Below are positions 5,312-5,834 of a stretch of DNA of 5,834 nt, in pieces. Every line of letters begins with the position of its first letter. Positions within the stretch are counted from its first letter, which is position 1. Under the pieces are notes generated by a model, which did not search any database, was not told where the DNA came from, and saw only the letters and a program-made list of their open reading frames with translations. The stretch covers positions 429 through 6,262 of the forward strand of contig DJBG01000103.1 of NCBI GenBank assembly GCA_002429965.1. Reading direction: 5' to 3'. Both the position numbers and the translations under genes were made by a program. Origin of the DNA: Hungatella sp. UBA5982. Lineage in GTDB: Bacteria; Bacillota; Clostridia; Lachnospirales; Lachnospiraceae.

Positions 5312-5834
5312 TCACATATTCCCCATTTTCTTCAGAAATAGTCTGACCGCCTTTGTTTCATCTTCCGGAACGCTTCCGCCCCTACCAATCCGGTCACAAA
5401 GCCCAAGCAGTGCAACTTCACCGATATCTGTCTCCCGCTTCATACCATCGATATCGCCGAAAGGGAGCCCATCTGTCACATACAGAATGTGCATATGATA
5501 CCGTACCAGTTTAGCGACTGACCCAATCCACTTGGCATCGTCAGAAAAGCAGGACAAAAAATACTCCGCGAGATGTTCCCCCTCAGCATCATGATTATAT
5601 GCGGTAATTTTTTCTTTTCGGACTTTCGTCACTGCCGGTTTGCCGATATCATGAAGCAGAGCCGCCCACATAAAAGTTCGGGCCTCTTTACTCTTCGCTT
5701 TCTGTTCTGCCGCCTGATCCACTACCATCATCGTATGATTCCATACACTACCTTCCGGATGATAACGTTTTGACTGGGGAGTTTCCTTCATCCTGCCGAG
5801 CATGGAAAAGGGATAATCCAAAAACCACGGTTCT
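5312..5834 (-). CDS. HD-domain protein, predicted metal-dependent phosphohydrolase (5' end missing)
   Basis: The reading frame is open to the right edge, so the N-terminus is missing and the in-frame TTG at 5819-5821 is probably internal: the codons before it read Glu-Pro-Trp-Phe and join smoothly to LDYPF. Counting from that Glu, 173 residues are visible. HPEGSVWNHT (25-34), LLHDIGKP (59-66), NHDAEGEHLA (80-89) and LCDRIGRGG (145-153) give the HD metal ligands His33, His61-Asp62 and Asp147, with extra histidines at 81, 113 and 115. The N-terminal arrangement recalls the HD domain of tRNA nucleotidyltransferases, but no nucleotidyltransferase domain is seen in the visible part. HD proteins hydrolyse phosphate esters of nucleotides or other substrates; the substrate here is unknown. 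A 196-base gap separates it from the oxidoreductase, with no sign of a shared operon. Confidence 0.85.
   Translation of the reverse strand, partial: EPWFLDYPFSMLGRMKETPQSKRYHPEGSVWNHTMMVVDQAAEQKAKSKEARTFMWAALLHDIGKPAVTKVRKEKITAYNHDAEGEHLAEYFLSCFSDDAKWIGSVAKLVRYHMHILYVTDGLPFGDIDGMKRETDIGEVALLGLCDRIGRGGSVPEDETKAVRLFLKKMGNM

Overview
The window looks like chromosome of a low-to-moderate GC Gram-positive bacterium (Bacillota). A clostridial or Lachnospiraceae-type gut organism is my guess. The support is strong AGGAGG-type ribosome binding sites, a consensus sigma-A promoter, a lactose/cellobiose-family PTS with a GH1 phospho-glycosidase, and a GntR/UTRA regulator. Species cannot be assigned from sequence alone. 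All genes lie on the minus strand, so transcription runs from high to low coordinates.

Right part (5312-5834): the 3' portion of an HD-domain (predicted metal-dependent phosphohydrolase) gene whose start lies beyond the window edge. Then comes a 196-base intergenic gap carrying a plausible promoter for the next gene. Next (4171-5115) is a stand-alone Gfo/Idh/MocA oxidoreductase, whose start I move from the first in-frame ATG to the second because of a clear Shine-Dalgarno. It is followed by a long hairpin (4071-4117) that should end its transcription.

Left part (1-3974): a beta-glycoside uptake and utilisation operon. A perfect consensus promoter (TTGACA-17-TATAAT) with an inverted repeat placed at the expected transcription start drives, in order: a GH1 6-phospho-beta-glycosidase, PTS IIC permease, GntR/UTRA regulator, PTS IIB, and the first codons of a probable PTS IIA that runs off the left edge. 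Junctions are tight, and at two of them the stop codon sits inside or against the next gene's ribosome binding site. A 99-base gap before the regulator may hold a weak internal promoter.

Working together: a beta-linked disaccharide or glucoside would be phosphorylated during uptake by IIA/IIB/IIC. The GH1 enzyme then splits the phosphorylated product in the cytoplasm, and the UTRA regulator probably senses a phosphorylated sugar and controls the operon from the palindrome. No mobile element, CRISPR array, RNA gene or clearly new system is visible. The points most worth a look are the substrate signature of the GH1 enzyme, the operator-like palindrome, and the apparent loss of the usual catalytic aspartate in the oxidoreductase.
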